Made by a program: the position numbers and the translations under genes. The notes beneath the pieces were generated by a model. That model did no database searches. It was not told where the DNA came from and saw only the letters and a list, made by a program, of their open reading frames with translations. A DNA stretch of 44,308 bases from Terripilifer ovatus. Its GTDB lineage: Bacteria; Pseudomonadota; Alphaproteobacteria; Rhizobiales; Beijerinckiaceae. Of the stretch, positions 36,574 to 44,197 are shown piece by piece (positions within the stretch are counted from its first letter, which is position 1; the number at the start of each line of letters is the position of its first letter). The stretch lies in assembly GCA_029222685.1 (NCBI GenBank), contig JARHVB010000036.1, positions 1 to 44,308 of the forward strand, given 5' to 3'.

Positions 36574-38148
36574 CTAACCCTCGCGCGACGACCCCGCGCT
36601 CAGCTCCGCCCAGTCCAGCTCCTCCTCGATGATATGGAAGGCGTCGTCGCCGATCAGATAGGTACGGCGCAGTTCGATGGTGCGCTCGCGCGCAGCCACG
36701 ATCGCCCTGCGCCGCAAAGGTCCCGCCAGAGGCTCGACATTCGACGGGTCCTCGCCGGCCCCCTCGCACATCTCGATGGCAGTGCTGTATTCCTTGCGCA
36801 GCAATTTGCCTTGCAGCGTGTCGTCATCCTCGATTGCGCCAAGCGCCGCACGATAGGCATGCGTCCGCGCCGTCCTCACTTCGCGTCCGACAGGATCGTC
36901 ATCGCTCAGGCCGATCCACCGGATCAGCGGCTTCAACGTCAGCCCCTGAAGCACCAGGGTGCCGAACACGACGGCGAAAGCAGTGAGCAGAATGAGATCG
37001 CGATAGGGAAACGGCTGGCCGCCGGGCAGCGTCTCGGGAATGGCGAACGCCGCCGCCAGCGTCACGATTCCGCGCATGCCTGCCCAGGAGACCACGATGC
37101 CGCTGCCGAACGTCGGCTTGCTCATCTTGCGCGGCGGCTTGAAGCCGTTGCGCTCGATATGTATGCGCATAAGCTTGTTATAGCTCATCACCCAGGCAAA
37201 CCGTGCCACAATAGTCACGACCAGCACGGCGATCGCAGTCGCCGTATATTCGAAACGCAGGTTGCCGGTGCCAAGCCGCTCCCAGATCGGACGCAACTGC
37301 ATGCCGATCAGAACAAAGGCAAAGGCATTGAGAATGAAAACCGCGCTCTCCCATACCGCGAAGGCCGGCACGCGCATGCGCGCCGGCATCCGCACGCCGC
37401 CGCGGCGCGCCACCGTCATGGCATAGACGACGATGGTGAGGATGCCGGACAGGCCTATGGCCTCGGCCGCGATCCAGATGCCGAACGTCATCGCAAATTG
37501 TGTGATCAGCGCGGTCGGCACATGGCTGATGTCGCGCGTCAGAACCGGCAGCATGAGCGCACAGACGGCGCCGGCAGCAATGCTGCCGAAGACGGTGAGC
37601 ACGAACACCGGCGCAAAACTTTCAAACGAAAGATTGCCGGCCACCGCCGCCATGATCGCCAGCCGATAGACCAGCAGTGCGCTGGCATCATTGAGCAGGC
37701 TTTCGCCTTCGAGGATTTTCAGCAGCCGGTGTGGCAGTTTCACCTGCCGTGTCACCGCCGTTGCGGCGGCGGCATCGGGCGGCGCGACGATCGCGCCCAG
37801 CGCGATAGCTACCGGCCACGACATGTCCGGCACCAGAAACCGCGCCGTCAGCGCCACCGCAACCGTCGTGGTGCCGACGGCCGCAATCACCAGGCCCGTC
37901 ACCGGCACCCAGTTGTCGCGCAGATCGCGCAACGAGGTGTCATAAGCCGCATCGACCAGGATCGGCGCAACAAACAAGGTCAGCGCCAGATGCGGATCAA
38001 GCTGCCATTGCGGCGCATGTGGCACGAAGGCGATCAGCACGCCGCCGATGGCAAGAAAGGTGGGATACGGCGCTCCCACCCGGCGCGCCAGCGCTGTTAG
38101 CAGTGCTGCGCCGAGTAGAAGGATAATAATCCACTCGAAAGTTTCCAT
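36574..38148 (-). CDS. Na+/H+ antiporter, CPA1 (NhaP-like) family
   Basis: 524 residues with about 12 membrane segments in the first 400 and a C-terminal cytoplasmic part. Key residues are the APPDAAAAT turn and the ND motif GESLLNDASALLVYR (Asn-Asp essential for transport in this family). KLMRIHIERNGFKPPRKMSK is a positively charged loop. No clear ribosome binding site precedes ATG 38148, but the N-terminal span METFEWIIILLLGAALL fits. The cation (Na+, K+) is not determined by the sequence. No operon partner. Confidence 0.88.
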   Translation of the reverse strand: METFEWIIILLLGAALLTALARRVGAPYPTFLAIGGVLIAFVPHAPQWQLDPHLALTLFVAPILVDAAYDTSLRDLRDNWVPVTGLVIAAVGTTTVAVALTARFLVPDMSWPVAIALGAIVAPPDAAAATAVTRQVKLPHRLLKILEGESLLNDASALLVYRLAIMAAVAGNLSFESFAPVFVLTVFGSIAAGAVCALMLPVLTRDISHVPTALITQFAMTFGIWIAAEAIGLSGILTIVVYAMTVARRGGVRMPARMRVPAFAVWESAVFILNAFAFVLIGMQLRPIWERLGTGNLRFEYTATAIAVLVVTIVARFAWVMSYNKLMRIHIERNGFKPPRKMSKPTFGSGIVVSWAGMRGIVTLAAAFAIPETLPGGQPFPYRDLILLTAFAVVFGTLVLQGLTLKPLIRWIGLSDDDPVGREVRTARTHAYRAALGAIEDDDTLQGKLLRKEYSTAIEMCEGAGEDPSNVEPLAGPLRRRAIVAARERTIELRRTYLIGDDAFHIIEEELDWAELSAGSSREG

Positions 38149-38213
38149 CTATCGATGCTAGCCGGTTCACCCACTGAGGCAAGGCCGCTGGCGGAGGACT
38201 GGCGCAATGCGCT

Positions 38214-38258
38214 GCCCCTACCGGCCGGAAGGGCTGCTGATCGACCGGCGGTAGGGGC
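38214..38258. repeat. Long inverted repeat in the gap 38149-38378
   Basis: GCCCCTACCG (38214-38223) and CGGTAGGGGC (38249-38258) are exact inverse complements and can be extended inward with GCCGG and CCGG. It forms a strong hairpin but has no T-run on either side. It lies in about 230 bp without a gene between the antiporter start and the convergent-side end of the lipoprotein gene, so it may be a transcript-end structure. Nothing else is seen in this gap. Confidence 0.6.
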
Positions 38259-38378
38259 TTGCGAATGGAGAGGTCCATCCGCGAGCCCTAACGTCAAGGC
38301 GATTGGCCGGTTCCCCACAGGGAAACGATTAGGCTCCGGTTTCGGAGTTGTGACCAGACGTGGGATCGCGCCGGACGA

Positions 38379-38696
38379 TCAGGGGCAGACGTAACCGCCC
38401 GCATCAGGGGTGCAGCGCGCGCCCGTCGGCAGGATCAGCGCACCGCTGCGGTCTCGGTCCACGCGCGCCCCGTTCGGCAGCACGAAGCCGCCGGTCGAAT
38501 CGGGCGTCACCCGCGTGCCGTCGGGAAGCGCGAGCTGTGAACCTTCGCGGGTAATCCGCTTGACCGGCCCCCCTGCCGTCGCGACGCGCGGCTGTCCCGG
38601 TGCCGCCACGAATTCCCCGGCGGGACGGGACGGAGCCGAAGAGCAACCGCCCAAAGCGACTGCGACGATGCTGGCAGCGATACAGATCTTGATCAT
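38379..38696 (-). CDS. Small lipoprotein with internal LPxGxR repeats
   Basis: 105 residues. The N-terminus MIKICIAASIVAVALGGCSS carries a lipobox (LGGC). The C-terminal half has three imperfect copies of about 16 residues: LALPDGTRVTPDSTGGF, VLPNGARVDRDRSGAL, and ILPTGARCTPDAGGYV. The repeats suggest short beta hairpins facing the periplasm. The ATG at 38696 was chosen over upstream starts because the signal peptide begins there. No known family name is claimed. Confidence 0.7.
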   Translation of the reverse strand: MIKICIAASIVAVALGGCSSAPSRPAGEFVAAPGQPRVATAGGPVKRITREGSQLALPDGTRVTPDSTGGFVLPNGARVDRDRSGALILPTGARCTPDAGGYVCP

Positions 38697-38832
38697 GGGG
38701 CGCAGTTTGGCGGATTCGCCAAATTTTGCAAGTCTGCGCCTGTGCAAGTCTGTCCTGTCTTGTGCAAGCCTGTCCATTGAAGGGGAACTGAATTTGATCG
38801 GAGGTGTTTGTCTGGTTCACAAGGAGCAAGCC

Positions 38833-39318
38833 ATGCCCACCCCAAAAGAGCTTCAGGACAAATTCTGGACGGCCCTCAAGTCCGATATGACGATGATGAT
38901 CGGCCTGAATGGAATCGACGACGGACACACGCGGCCGATGACAGCGCAATTGCTGGGTGAGCATGGTCCCATCTGGTTTTTCACCTCGGTCGAAAATGAC
39001 CTGGTGAAGTCGCTTTCCCAATCCGACAGGGCCATCGCGACATTCGCGTCATCCGGTCACAATCTGTTTGCCACAGTTCACGGGCGCTTGGTCAGGGATA
39101 ACGACAAGGCAACGATTGAGCGTCTTTGGAACAGGTTTGTCGCCGCCTGGTTCGAGGGCGGCAAAGACGATCCCAAACTCGTCCTTCTCCGCCTCGACGC
39201 TGAAAAGGCTGAAATCTGGGAAGATGCCTCGAGCCTGGTGGCTGGCATCAAAATGGTTCTGGGAATGGATCCGAAGGCCGACTACAAGGATCAGGTTGCG
39301 GAAGTCCGTCTCCGATAA
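38833..39318 (+). CDS. Pyridoxamine 5'-phosphate oxidase-like (general stress protein 26-type) protein
   Basis: 161 residues with a split-barrel flavin-binding fold: GHTRPMTAQLLGEHGPIWFF, SLSQSDRAIATFASSGHN, and the ATVHGRLVRD strand. Proteins of this type bind FMN or related cofactors and are often stress-induced. AAGGAG lies exactly seven bases before ATG 38833, so the start is secure. It is the last intact gene before the degraded phage-like region. Confidence 0.88.
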   Translation: MPTPKELQDKFWTALKSDMTMMIGLNGIDDGHTRPMTAQLLGEHGPIWFFTSVENDLVKSLSQSDRAIATFASSGHNLFATVHGRLVRDNDKATIERLWNRFVAAWFEGGKDDPKLVLLRLDAEKAEIWEDASSLVAGIKMVLGMDPKADYKDQVAEVRLR

Positions 39319-39321
39319 TCG

Positions 39322-39507
39322 GTGCGGACCGGCGCACCAAAAGAGCAGCGCGTGGCCCTGCCGGCGGCTCCTGCGGACTTCGGCAAGCCGGTGGACGCCC
39401 GCGCCTAGGCGGTGCGCGCGCGTGGCGCGATCGACACTGCCAATGGCCGGCTAAAGAACGACGCCAGTTTTTACGGCGACGTCCAGCGGGATTTTGGGAG
39501 GCCTTGA
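39322..39507 (+). pseudogene. Probable phage spanin-like remnant with in-frame TAG
   Basis: The frame reads QRVALPAAPADFGKP, meets a TAG at 39406-39408 and continues in the same frame as ANGRLKNDASFYGDVQRDFG to a TGA at 39505. The second half resembles the end of Rz-type lysis proteins of alphaproteobacterial prophages (small residues then FYxDVxxxF). It is a guess from pattern; it overlaps the next remnant by four bases as lysis cassettes often do. Confidence 0.4.
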
Positions 39508-39952
39508 CCGTGGCGAACCAGGCCAATCGCCACACGCTAGAGCACCGGTTCAAGCTGCATATGCAGGATCGGGCGCTGGAATGGTTTTCCGCGATGATCA
39601 TGCTGTCGTGGGGCGCGGTGTTGGCGATGCCGGGCGATACGCTCGCCGGAGCCAACTTCGATGCGTTCCGCCGCTACCGCATGACTGGGCCTGGACCTTC
39701 GGCGCCATTGGCGGCGCACGCATGATGGCGCTCTACGTCAGCGGCAAGTGGCCGCGCACGCCGATCATCCGCATGGTAGGCACCTTGTTCGGCGCCGTGT
39801 CATGGGCGCAGGTGGCCTGGCTGATCACCGAGGGCACCGTGCTGAAATCGGGCGTCGCTTCGACCGGAATGCCCGTCTATGCGTTGCTTGCCGTGGCCAA
39901 TTTGTTTTCGATTTTCAGGGCGGCATTCGATGCTCGGTATCACAGTTCCTGA
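39504..39952 (+). pseudogene. Phage-type small membrane protein, frameshifted
   Basis: The first frame encodes HTLEHRFKLHMQDRALEWFS and AMPGDTLAGANFDAFRRYR. Near 39683 the coding sense moves to another frame that continues WAWTFGAIGGARMMALYVSG, then KWPRTPIIRMVGTLFGAV and SQ/WAQVAWLITEGTVLKSG to a TGA at 39950. Joined, this gives a protein of about 148 residues with three or four membrane spans, like a common small protein in prophage lysis modules of this group. A single-base indel explains it; start TTG 39504 or GTG 39510. Confidence 0.6.
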
Positions 39953-40233
39953 CGCAATCGCGATCGGCACGCTGGTTATTGCCGTCTTGGCTGCATGGCG
40001 CGGGAACAAGGCGGGGGAGAATGCTGCGAAGTCGGCAGCTCCGGTCACGGTCGCCAACGCGATCGGCGGTGACCTTATAGACGGCCGCGATCAACGGGCT
40101 CACGGCCGCCCTGCGGGACCTGACCGCTGCCGTCCTCGGCCTCATCGAGGGCAAGCAGGAGAAGCGCGTCGATCACTTCGGCGACGTGCTTGATCGCCTG
40201 TCCAACAAGTTGGACCATTTATCGAAGCGCTGA
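39930..40233 (+). pseudogene. Second small phage-type membrane protein, frameshifted
   Basis: From ATG 39930 the frame gives MLGITVPDAIAIGTLVIAVL (one membrane span) and AAWRGNKAGENAAKSAAPVT. Near 40075 the coding sense shifts to a frame reading AAINGLTAALRDLTAAVLGL and EGKQEKRVDHFGDVLDRLSN to a TGA at 40231. The domain order (short N-terminal span, then a coiled tail) is common in phage lysis modules. It overlaps the end of the preceding remnant, so the two were once an operon. Confidence 0.5.
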
Positions 40234-40296
40234 AATCGCGGGCCCGGTCGCCACGAAGTCCCGTGCTTCACGGCACGTGACATCCCCTGTAGAATT

Positions 40297-40337
40297 GGCT
40301 CCTCGCGTCGCTTCGGCCGGTCTCGAGGGGCCTTTTT
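40297..40337 (+). terminator. Rho-independent terminator after the phage-like remnants
   Basis: GGCTCCTCG (40297-40305) pairs with CGAGGGGCC (40324-40332) in nine pairs with one G-U, loop of 18 nt, followed directly by TTTTT (40333-40337). It follows the last phage-like remnant by about 60 bp and faces the same way. Confidence 0.7.
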
Positions 40338-40712
40338 CGCGTTGCAGCACCTTGCGATCAGCGTACTTTGCGGCTATGCGAATTTAAGTCCTTTTGAGCA
40401 GCTTAGGTGGCCGCAGCGTGACGACGATTGGCGAGCCGTCTTCTGTTCGTCACAAACCGGGCGAGCGGTTTCGGAAGTTGGTTGAGAAACCGGCGCGGCG
40501 ACCATTGCTCCGGCGGCAAGAAGACCGATATTTTGCACCCACAAGGGGGAGCGACGTTGACAATGCTTGAAGCTTACGAAGAGCTTGGTGTTGCCGAATT
40601 TGGTTGCGAGCATGCCGATAAATAAGGCAGCAGTGTACATTGCCTGCTATTGAAGCGAACGCGCATAATCAGCTACTTATAATCAGTAGAAAATAAGCGA
40701 AGGCTAACCGTG
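40338..40712. other. Unassigned region between terminator and FkbM gene
   Basis: About 375 bp without a convincing gene. Small frames occur on both strands (40374-40640 minus, 40428-40625 plus) but have no ribosome binding site or recognisable family. The last 60 bp (40650-40710) turn AT-rich ahead of the methyltransferase gene and probably hold its promoter; AAGCGAAGG is a usable ribosome binding site. Confidence 0.4.
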
Positions 40713-41387
40713 ATGAAGTCAGGAATCATTAGCTCTGTTAAAATGCGTCTGGTTTCGGATGAATCGCGGCCGCGTGATGTTGTCGCCGGCATATTCAAGG
40801 GTCTAAAACTTTCGCTGAACCTGGCGTCCCAAACCCAGATTTATCTGGGGCTTTGGGAGCGGGAGACCTATCCGGCCATTGAGAAGGCCGCTAACAGTGC
40901 CACATGGTTTGTGGACGTCGGCGCCGGAGCGGGCGAGCTTTGCTGCTATTTCGCTAAGCGTCCGAACGTGAATCGAATATATGCAATTGAGCCGCAGAGG
41001 AGTGAACTTGTGCTGGCGAAGCAGAATGCCAGCCTCAATGCAATCCCAGATGGAAAGATCGATTATCTTCAGAAACGAGTTTCACCTGACGCCGCGGATG
41101 ACGCGATCAAACTCGATGACTTGGCGCTGGGAGAGGGTCCTGGATTTATTAAGATAGACGTCGATGGCTTTGAGATGGAAGTTCTGCGCAGTGGGCCAAA
41201 TTTACTCGCGCGCAAAAATGTTACACTGCTGATCGAAACACATACAGTACTACTCGAGAAGGAGTGCATCAGCTTCCTGCAGTCGATGGGTTACAGTTGC
41301 GTGATTATTTATAATGCGTGGTGGCGTTCGATATTCCCGGAGAAGCGAACGATTGAACACAACAGATGGCTCTCAGCTGCCAGATAG
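40713..41387 (+). CDS. FkbM-family SAM-dependent methyltransferase
   Basis: 224 residues. The SAM-binding motif I is WFVDVGAGAGELCCYF (about residues 66-81), followed by IYAIEPQRSELVLAKQNA (motif II) and the family signature FIKIDVDGFEMEVLRSGP, then LLIETHT. FkbM-type enzymes O-methylate sugars or polyketides. The start is ATG 40713, or GTG 40710 one codon earlier. Base composition is clearly lower in GC than in the surrounding genes and codon choice is different, so it was probably acquired separately. No sugar-modification genes are adjacent. Confidence 0.85.
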   Translation: MKSGIISSVKMRLVSDESRPRDVVAGIFKGLKLSLNLASQTQIYLGLWERETYPAIEKAANSATWFVDVGAGAGELCCYFAKRPNVNRIYAIEPQRSELVLAKQNASLNAIPDGKIDYLQKRVSPDAADDAIKLDDLALGEGPGFIKIDVDGFEMEVLRSGPNLLARKNVTLLIETHTVLLEKECISFLQSMGYSCVIIYNAWWRSIFPEKRTIEHNRWLSAAR

Positions 41388-41671
41388 CGACGGCTATTAT
41401 CTACCGCATGTTATGCGGAGATATCATGGAGCTTAGTCTTGAAAGCCCTGCCTCGGCTGGTGCCTTAGTTGAGGTGGGCATCCCGGCTGATCGAGGTTTC
41501 ATTTTCAAAAATGCGCTTTCAAAGTGGCGATAACTCAACCATGCGAGAGCAATCGTCCTGCAGTCCATGCCGCAAGAAAGATCAGATCGGTAGAAAGGTT
41601 CTGGCCGATGCGAAATCCCGCTTTGGCCAATACCCCACGCATTGCAAATAGCAGGGGATAATGGAGGACAT
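41388..41671. other. Short region between FkbM gene and integrase remnant
   Basis: About 280 bp, mostly AT-moderate and without a convincing gene. A 35-codon frame starting at ATG 41426 has GGAG five bases upstream but no family. I treat the region as degraded spacer. Confidence 0.4.
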
Positions 41672-42330
41672 ATGAACCTCGAATTCCCCCATCTGACGAC
41701 GGACAAGGAATCGGCACGGCAAGCCGCGGCTCCGGATCGGCAACGGCCCGCGTGTGCGCCTCCGGCAGGCCACTGGGACGCAGCGGAGTACCACAATTCG
41801 ATAGCGACGCTCTAGGCCGCCCCTGTTGCCGCCAGCGGCGAGAGAAGACAAGGACGGCAGCTTAGGCTGGCTGGCGCGGCTCTACATGGCGTCCACGAAC
41901 TTCAAATTGCTCGATGTCAACTCGCAGAAGACCCGCCGCTCGGTGATCGAGGCCTGTCTCGAAGAACCACTGGAGCCCGGATCGGCGCTCAAGATGCTGC
42001 ATGTGCCTGTGATTCACTCCGGTGCCGCTCATCTGCGGACCATTCGAGACCGCAAGGCGGAGTTCAAAGCTGCCGCCAATGCCGCCTGAAATACCTGTCT
42101 TCCATGTGCGACTGGGCCGTCGAGGACAACAAGGTGACCTTCACCCCTGCCGTGACGTGAAGCGCGTCAAACGGGCGTCTGAGGGCTTCCACACATGGAC
42201 TGTCGCTGAGATCGAACAATACCTCGCCTATCACGGCTCCGGCACCATGGCGCGCATGGCGCTGTACCTGATGCTGTTCCTCGGTCCCCGGCTGAGCGAT
42301 GCCATCAAACTCGGCCGCGGTAACCTGTGA
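41672..42330 (+). pseudogene. Decayed phage/island tyrosine integrase
   Basis: Parts of one site-specific recombinase can be pieced together across three frames. ATG 41672 (GGAGG just upstream) reads MNLEFPHLTTDK, then a frameshift gives NRHGKPRLRIGNGPRVRLRQ (arm-binding N-terminus), another gives DAAEYHNSIATL and a TAG, then PAAREDKDGSLGWLARLYMA and RSVIEACLEEPLEPG (core-binding domain), then KYLSSMCDWAVEDNKVTFTP, and finally TWTVAEIEQYLAYHGSGTMA to LFLGPRLSDAIKLGRGNL and a stop at 42330. At least four lesions and the loss of the C-terminal catalytic part make it inactive. It ends 115 bp from the 3' end of tRNA-Trp, the usual place for an island integrase. Confidence 0.8.
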
Positions 42331-42445
42331 AGAAAGGCCAACCCGGAACCTTGGGACGAGACGGGAACATAGTTCACCTTACCGCACCGAGGGTATTAAC
42401 CTCACCGGCAAAAAATATAATAAAATTAGGTGCTTAAAAAACAGG

Positions 42446-42523
42446 TGGCAGGAGTGGAGGGAATCGAACCCGCAACCTCCGGTTTTGGAGACCGGCGCTC
42501 TAACCTAGTTGAGCTACACTCCT
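42446..42523 (-). tRNA. trnW: tRNA-Trp (anticodon CCA)
   Basis: The minus strand gives acceptor AGGAGTG/CACTCCT, a D-arm GCTC...GAGC, an anticodon stem CCGGT/ACCGG with loop CTCCAAA (anticodon CCA), a T-arm with GGGTTCGATTCCC, discriminator G and an encoded CCA (42448-42446). 78 nt. In alphaproteobacteria this tRNA commonly lies directly upstream of secE in the same orientation; here 25.5 kb of other genes intervene. Confidence 0.97.
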
Positions 42524-42624
42524 GTAGGCCCGCAACCTCATAGGCCCGCGAGACGGCATCTCTTGCCGCATTCTCCGGGAGATTGCAACGGGTTTGCAAC
42601 ACCCCCTCGCACTTGCCCGCCCGC

Positions 42625-43569
42625 TTAAGCCGTGCGCACCACCCGGGCGAACAGGGTGTAGCGCTTGTCGAACAGGAAATCGACGAAAAGCCGGGTCCAG
42701 GAAGAGTGGACCGGCAGGGTTTCGTAATATTCCGGCGCCATCCGCCGCAATTGCGGCAGGCGGTTCCACGGGATGCGGGGAAAATCATGGTGCTCGTTGT
42801 GGAACCCGATATTGAGCGCCACCTTGTTGATCGGCCCGTAATAGCTCGTCGTGTCATGGCTTGGATCGAGCGTGTAATGCTCGGAGATCCAGCGTGCGCC
42901 GAGCGGATGCAGGCCGGTGGAAAACCAGAAGCACGAGAACAGGTAAACCGCGCCATTAAGGCCGAAAAACCATGAAATCGCGATCACATAGGCGGCGCAG
43001 GCCAGATAATTGGCGAAGGCCCAGCCGCTGAACAGGTTGACCGGCGGCACCTTGTGGATGCGGGTCAGCTGCAGAAACGGGAAGCAGAACAGCCAGATCG
43101 CCTTGCGCCACCAGATGTCGCGCACCAGCCGGGCTTCCCAGACATTGGGAATATCGGGGTCCACATCGTAACGGCTGCGCCCGGAATGGTGCAGCAGGTG
43201 GTAGCTGCGAAAACCGATGGCGCCGGGCACCACATTCGGCAGATCGGCCAGCACCAGCACCGCCCGGTTGAGGAAAGGTGAGCGGAACACCGTGTCGTGG
43301 GTGGCGTCGTGGATCACCACATAGAGCGCGTGATTGGCGAAAACGCCGACGCTGAGAGCCACCAGCAGCGCCAGCCACCAATATCCTAGCCCCAGGGTGC
43401 CGAGCCAGCAGGCGATGACGCCCTGGGCGACCACAATGGCCAAGGTAATCACTGCCGTCCACGGATTGCGGCCGAAGAGCTGCCGAACCTCCGGGTGCGC
43501 CTCCAGAATCGCGCGGGCGCGTGCCTTGTGCGGATCCTGTCCGGGCATCCGAAAAAAATCAGTCTGCAT
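42625..43569 (-). CDS. Sphingolipid delta-4-desaturase (DEGS)-like membrane desaturase
   Basis: 314 residues with about four to six membrane segments and three histidine boxes: HDATH (residues 87-91), HLLHH (124-128) and HNEHH (257-261). The C-terminal part, with GLHPLGARWISEHY, SYYGPIN, GFHNEHHDFPRIPW and EYYETLPVHSSW, lines up with eukaryotic dihydroceramide desaturases far better than with ordinary bacterial acyl desaturases. The N-terminus DPHKARARAILEAHPEVRQL also fits. ATG 43569 has GCGGAG before it. Substrate (dihydroceramide or another sphingoid or fatty chain) is unproven; no ceramide-synthesis genes are in the window. Confidence 0.85.
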   Translation of the reverse strand: MQTDFFRMPGQDPHKARARAILEAHPEVRQLFGRNPWTAVITLAIVVAQGVIACWLGTLGLGYWWLALLVALSVGVFANHALYVVIHDATHDTVFRSPFLNRAVLVLADLPNVVPGAIGFRSYHLLHHSGRSRYDVDPDIPNVWEARLVRDIWWRKAIWLFCFPFLQLTRIHKVPPVNLFSGWAFANYLACAAYVIAISWFFGLNGAVYLFSCFWFSTGLHPLGARWISEHYTLDPSHDTTSYYGPINKVALNIGFHNEHHDFPRIPWNRLPQLRRMAPEYYETLPVHSSWTRLFVDFLFDKRYTLFARVVRTA

Positions 43570-43685
43570 TGCTCCGCCGGGGTCGATTGACCGAGAATGG
43601 GCGCCTGCACGCACCGAAACCGGCAACCCCTGCTCCAGCCCGACGGCGCAGCGACGTAACTCCGAAATCTGGCATCGGTATGGCG

Positions 43686-44006
43686 TCAGACCGGCTCGAC
43701 GAAGACCGCCGTGCCATAGGCCAGCACTTCGGTGATCCCATCCATGATCTCATTGGCGTCGTAGCGCATGCCGATAATGGCGTTGGCACCACCCTGGCCC
43801 GCATGCTCGACCATATGGTCGAAGGCCTCCTGCCGGGCCGTTTCGGCCAGGGTCACGTAGACGGACAGCTTGCCGCCGAACACCGACTGCAGCCCGCCGA
43901 CGAAATTGCCGACCACCGAACGCGACCGCACGGTAATGCCACGCACGACGCCGAGATGGCGAACGACCTTGTAGCCTGCAATATCATTTGTGGTGGAAAC
44001 GATCAT
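43686..44006 (-). CDS. YbjQ-family (UPF0145) protein
   Basis: 106 residues, the whole of the YbjQ family: MIVSTTNDIAGYKVVRHLGV at the start and ANAIIGMRYDANEI near the end. Members are small oligomeric proteins of unknown function. ATG 44006 has GGGAG upstream and matches the family start; a longer open frame to 44087 does not. Same strand as the desaturase but 116 bp away. Confidence 0.85.
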   Translation of the reverse strand: MIVSTTNDIAGYKVVRHLGVVRGITVRSRSVVGNFVGGLQSVFGGKLSVYVTLAETARQEAFDHMVEHAGQGGANAIIGMRYDANEIMDGITEVLAYGTAVFVEPV

Positions 44007-44147
44007 CTTGGGGACTCCCGCGCCGCCCGTAAAAAACCAGGCCGCGTGAAAACATAGCCGCGCGTCTGCCCGGCTTTCAACCAGCAATAGATGTCATATA
44101 CGGCATCGCGGTTACGTGCCGGTGCGCACGCGACAGCAAGCGCACAA

Positions 44148-44174
44148 ATAAAAAGGGAAGCCGTGCGGCTCCCC
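44148..44174 (-). terminator. Rho-independent terminator after second tuf
   Basis: On the minus strand GGGGAGCC (44174-44167) pairs with GGCTTCCC (44162-44155) around a GCAC loop, with one G-U pair, followed by TTTTTATTT (44154-44146). It lies 23 bp after the tuf stop codon. Confidence 0.9.
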
Positions 44175-44197
44175 TTCTACAAGTCTATGCCCGTCGA

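Noticed and set aside
40374..40640. 88-codon minus-strand frame in the gap before the FkbM gene.
   Set aside because: No ribosome binding site, no recognisable family and an irregular composition.
41426..41533. 35-codon frame with GGAG upstream.
   Set aside because: No family, no conservation evidence, and it sits in degraded spacer; not enough to call a gene.
41672..41815. 47-codon small gene with a strong ribosome binding site (GGAGG).
   Set aside because: Adjacent frames show arm-binding integrase sequence (RHGKPRLRIGNGPRVRLR), so this is the decayed start of the integrase rather than a separate small protein.
17249..42446. Search for CRISPR arrays, toxin-antitoxin pairs, defence systems and insertion sequences.
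   Set aside because: No regularly spaced repeats, transposase motifs, paired toxin-antitoxin genes or known defence domains were recognised by eye.
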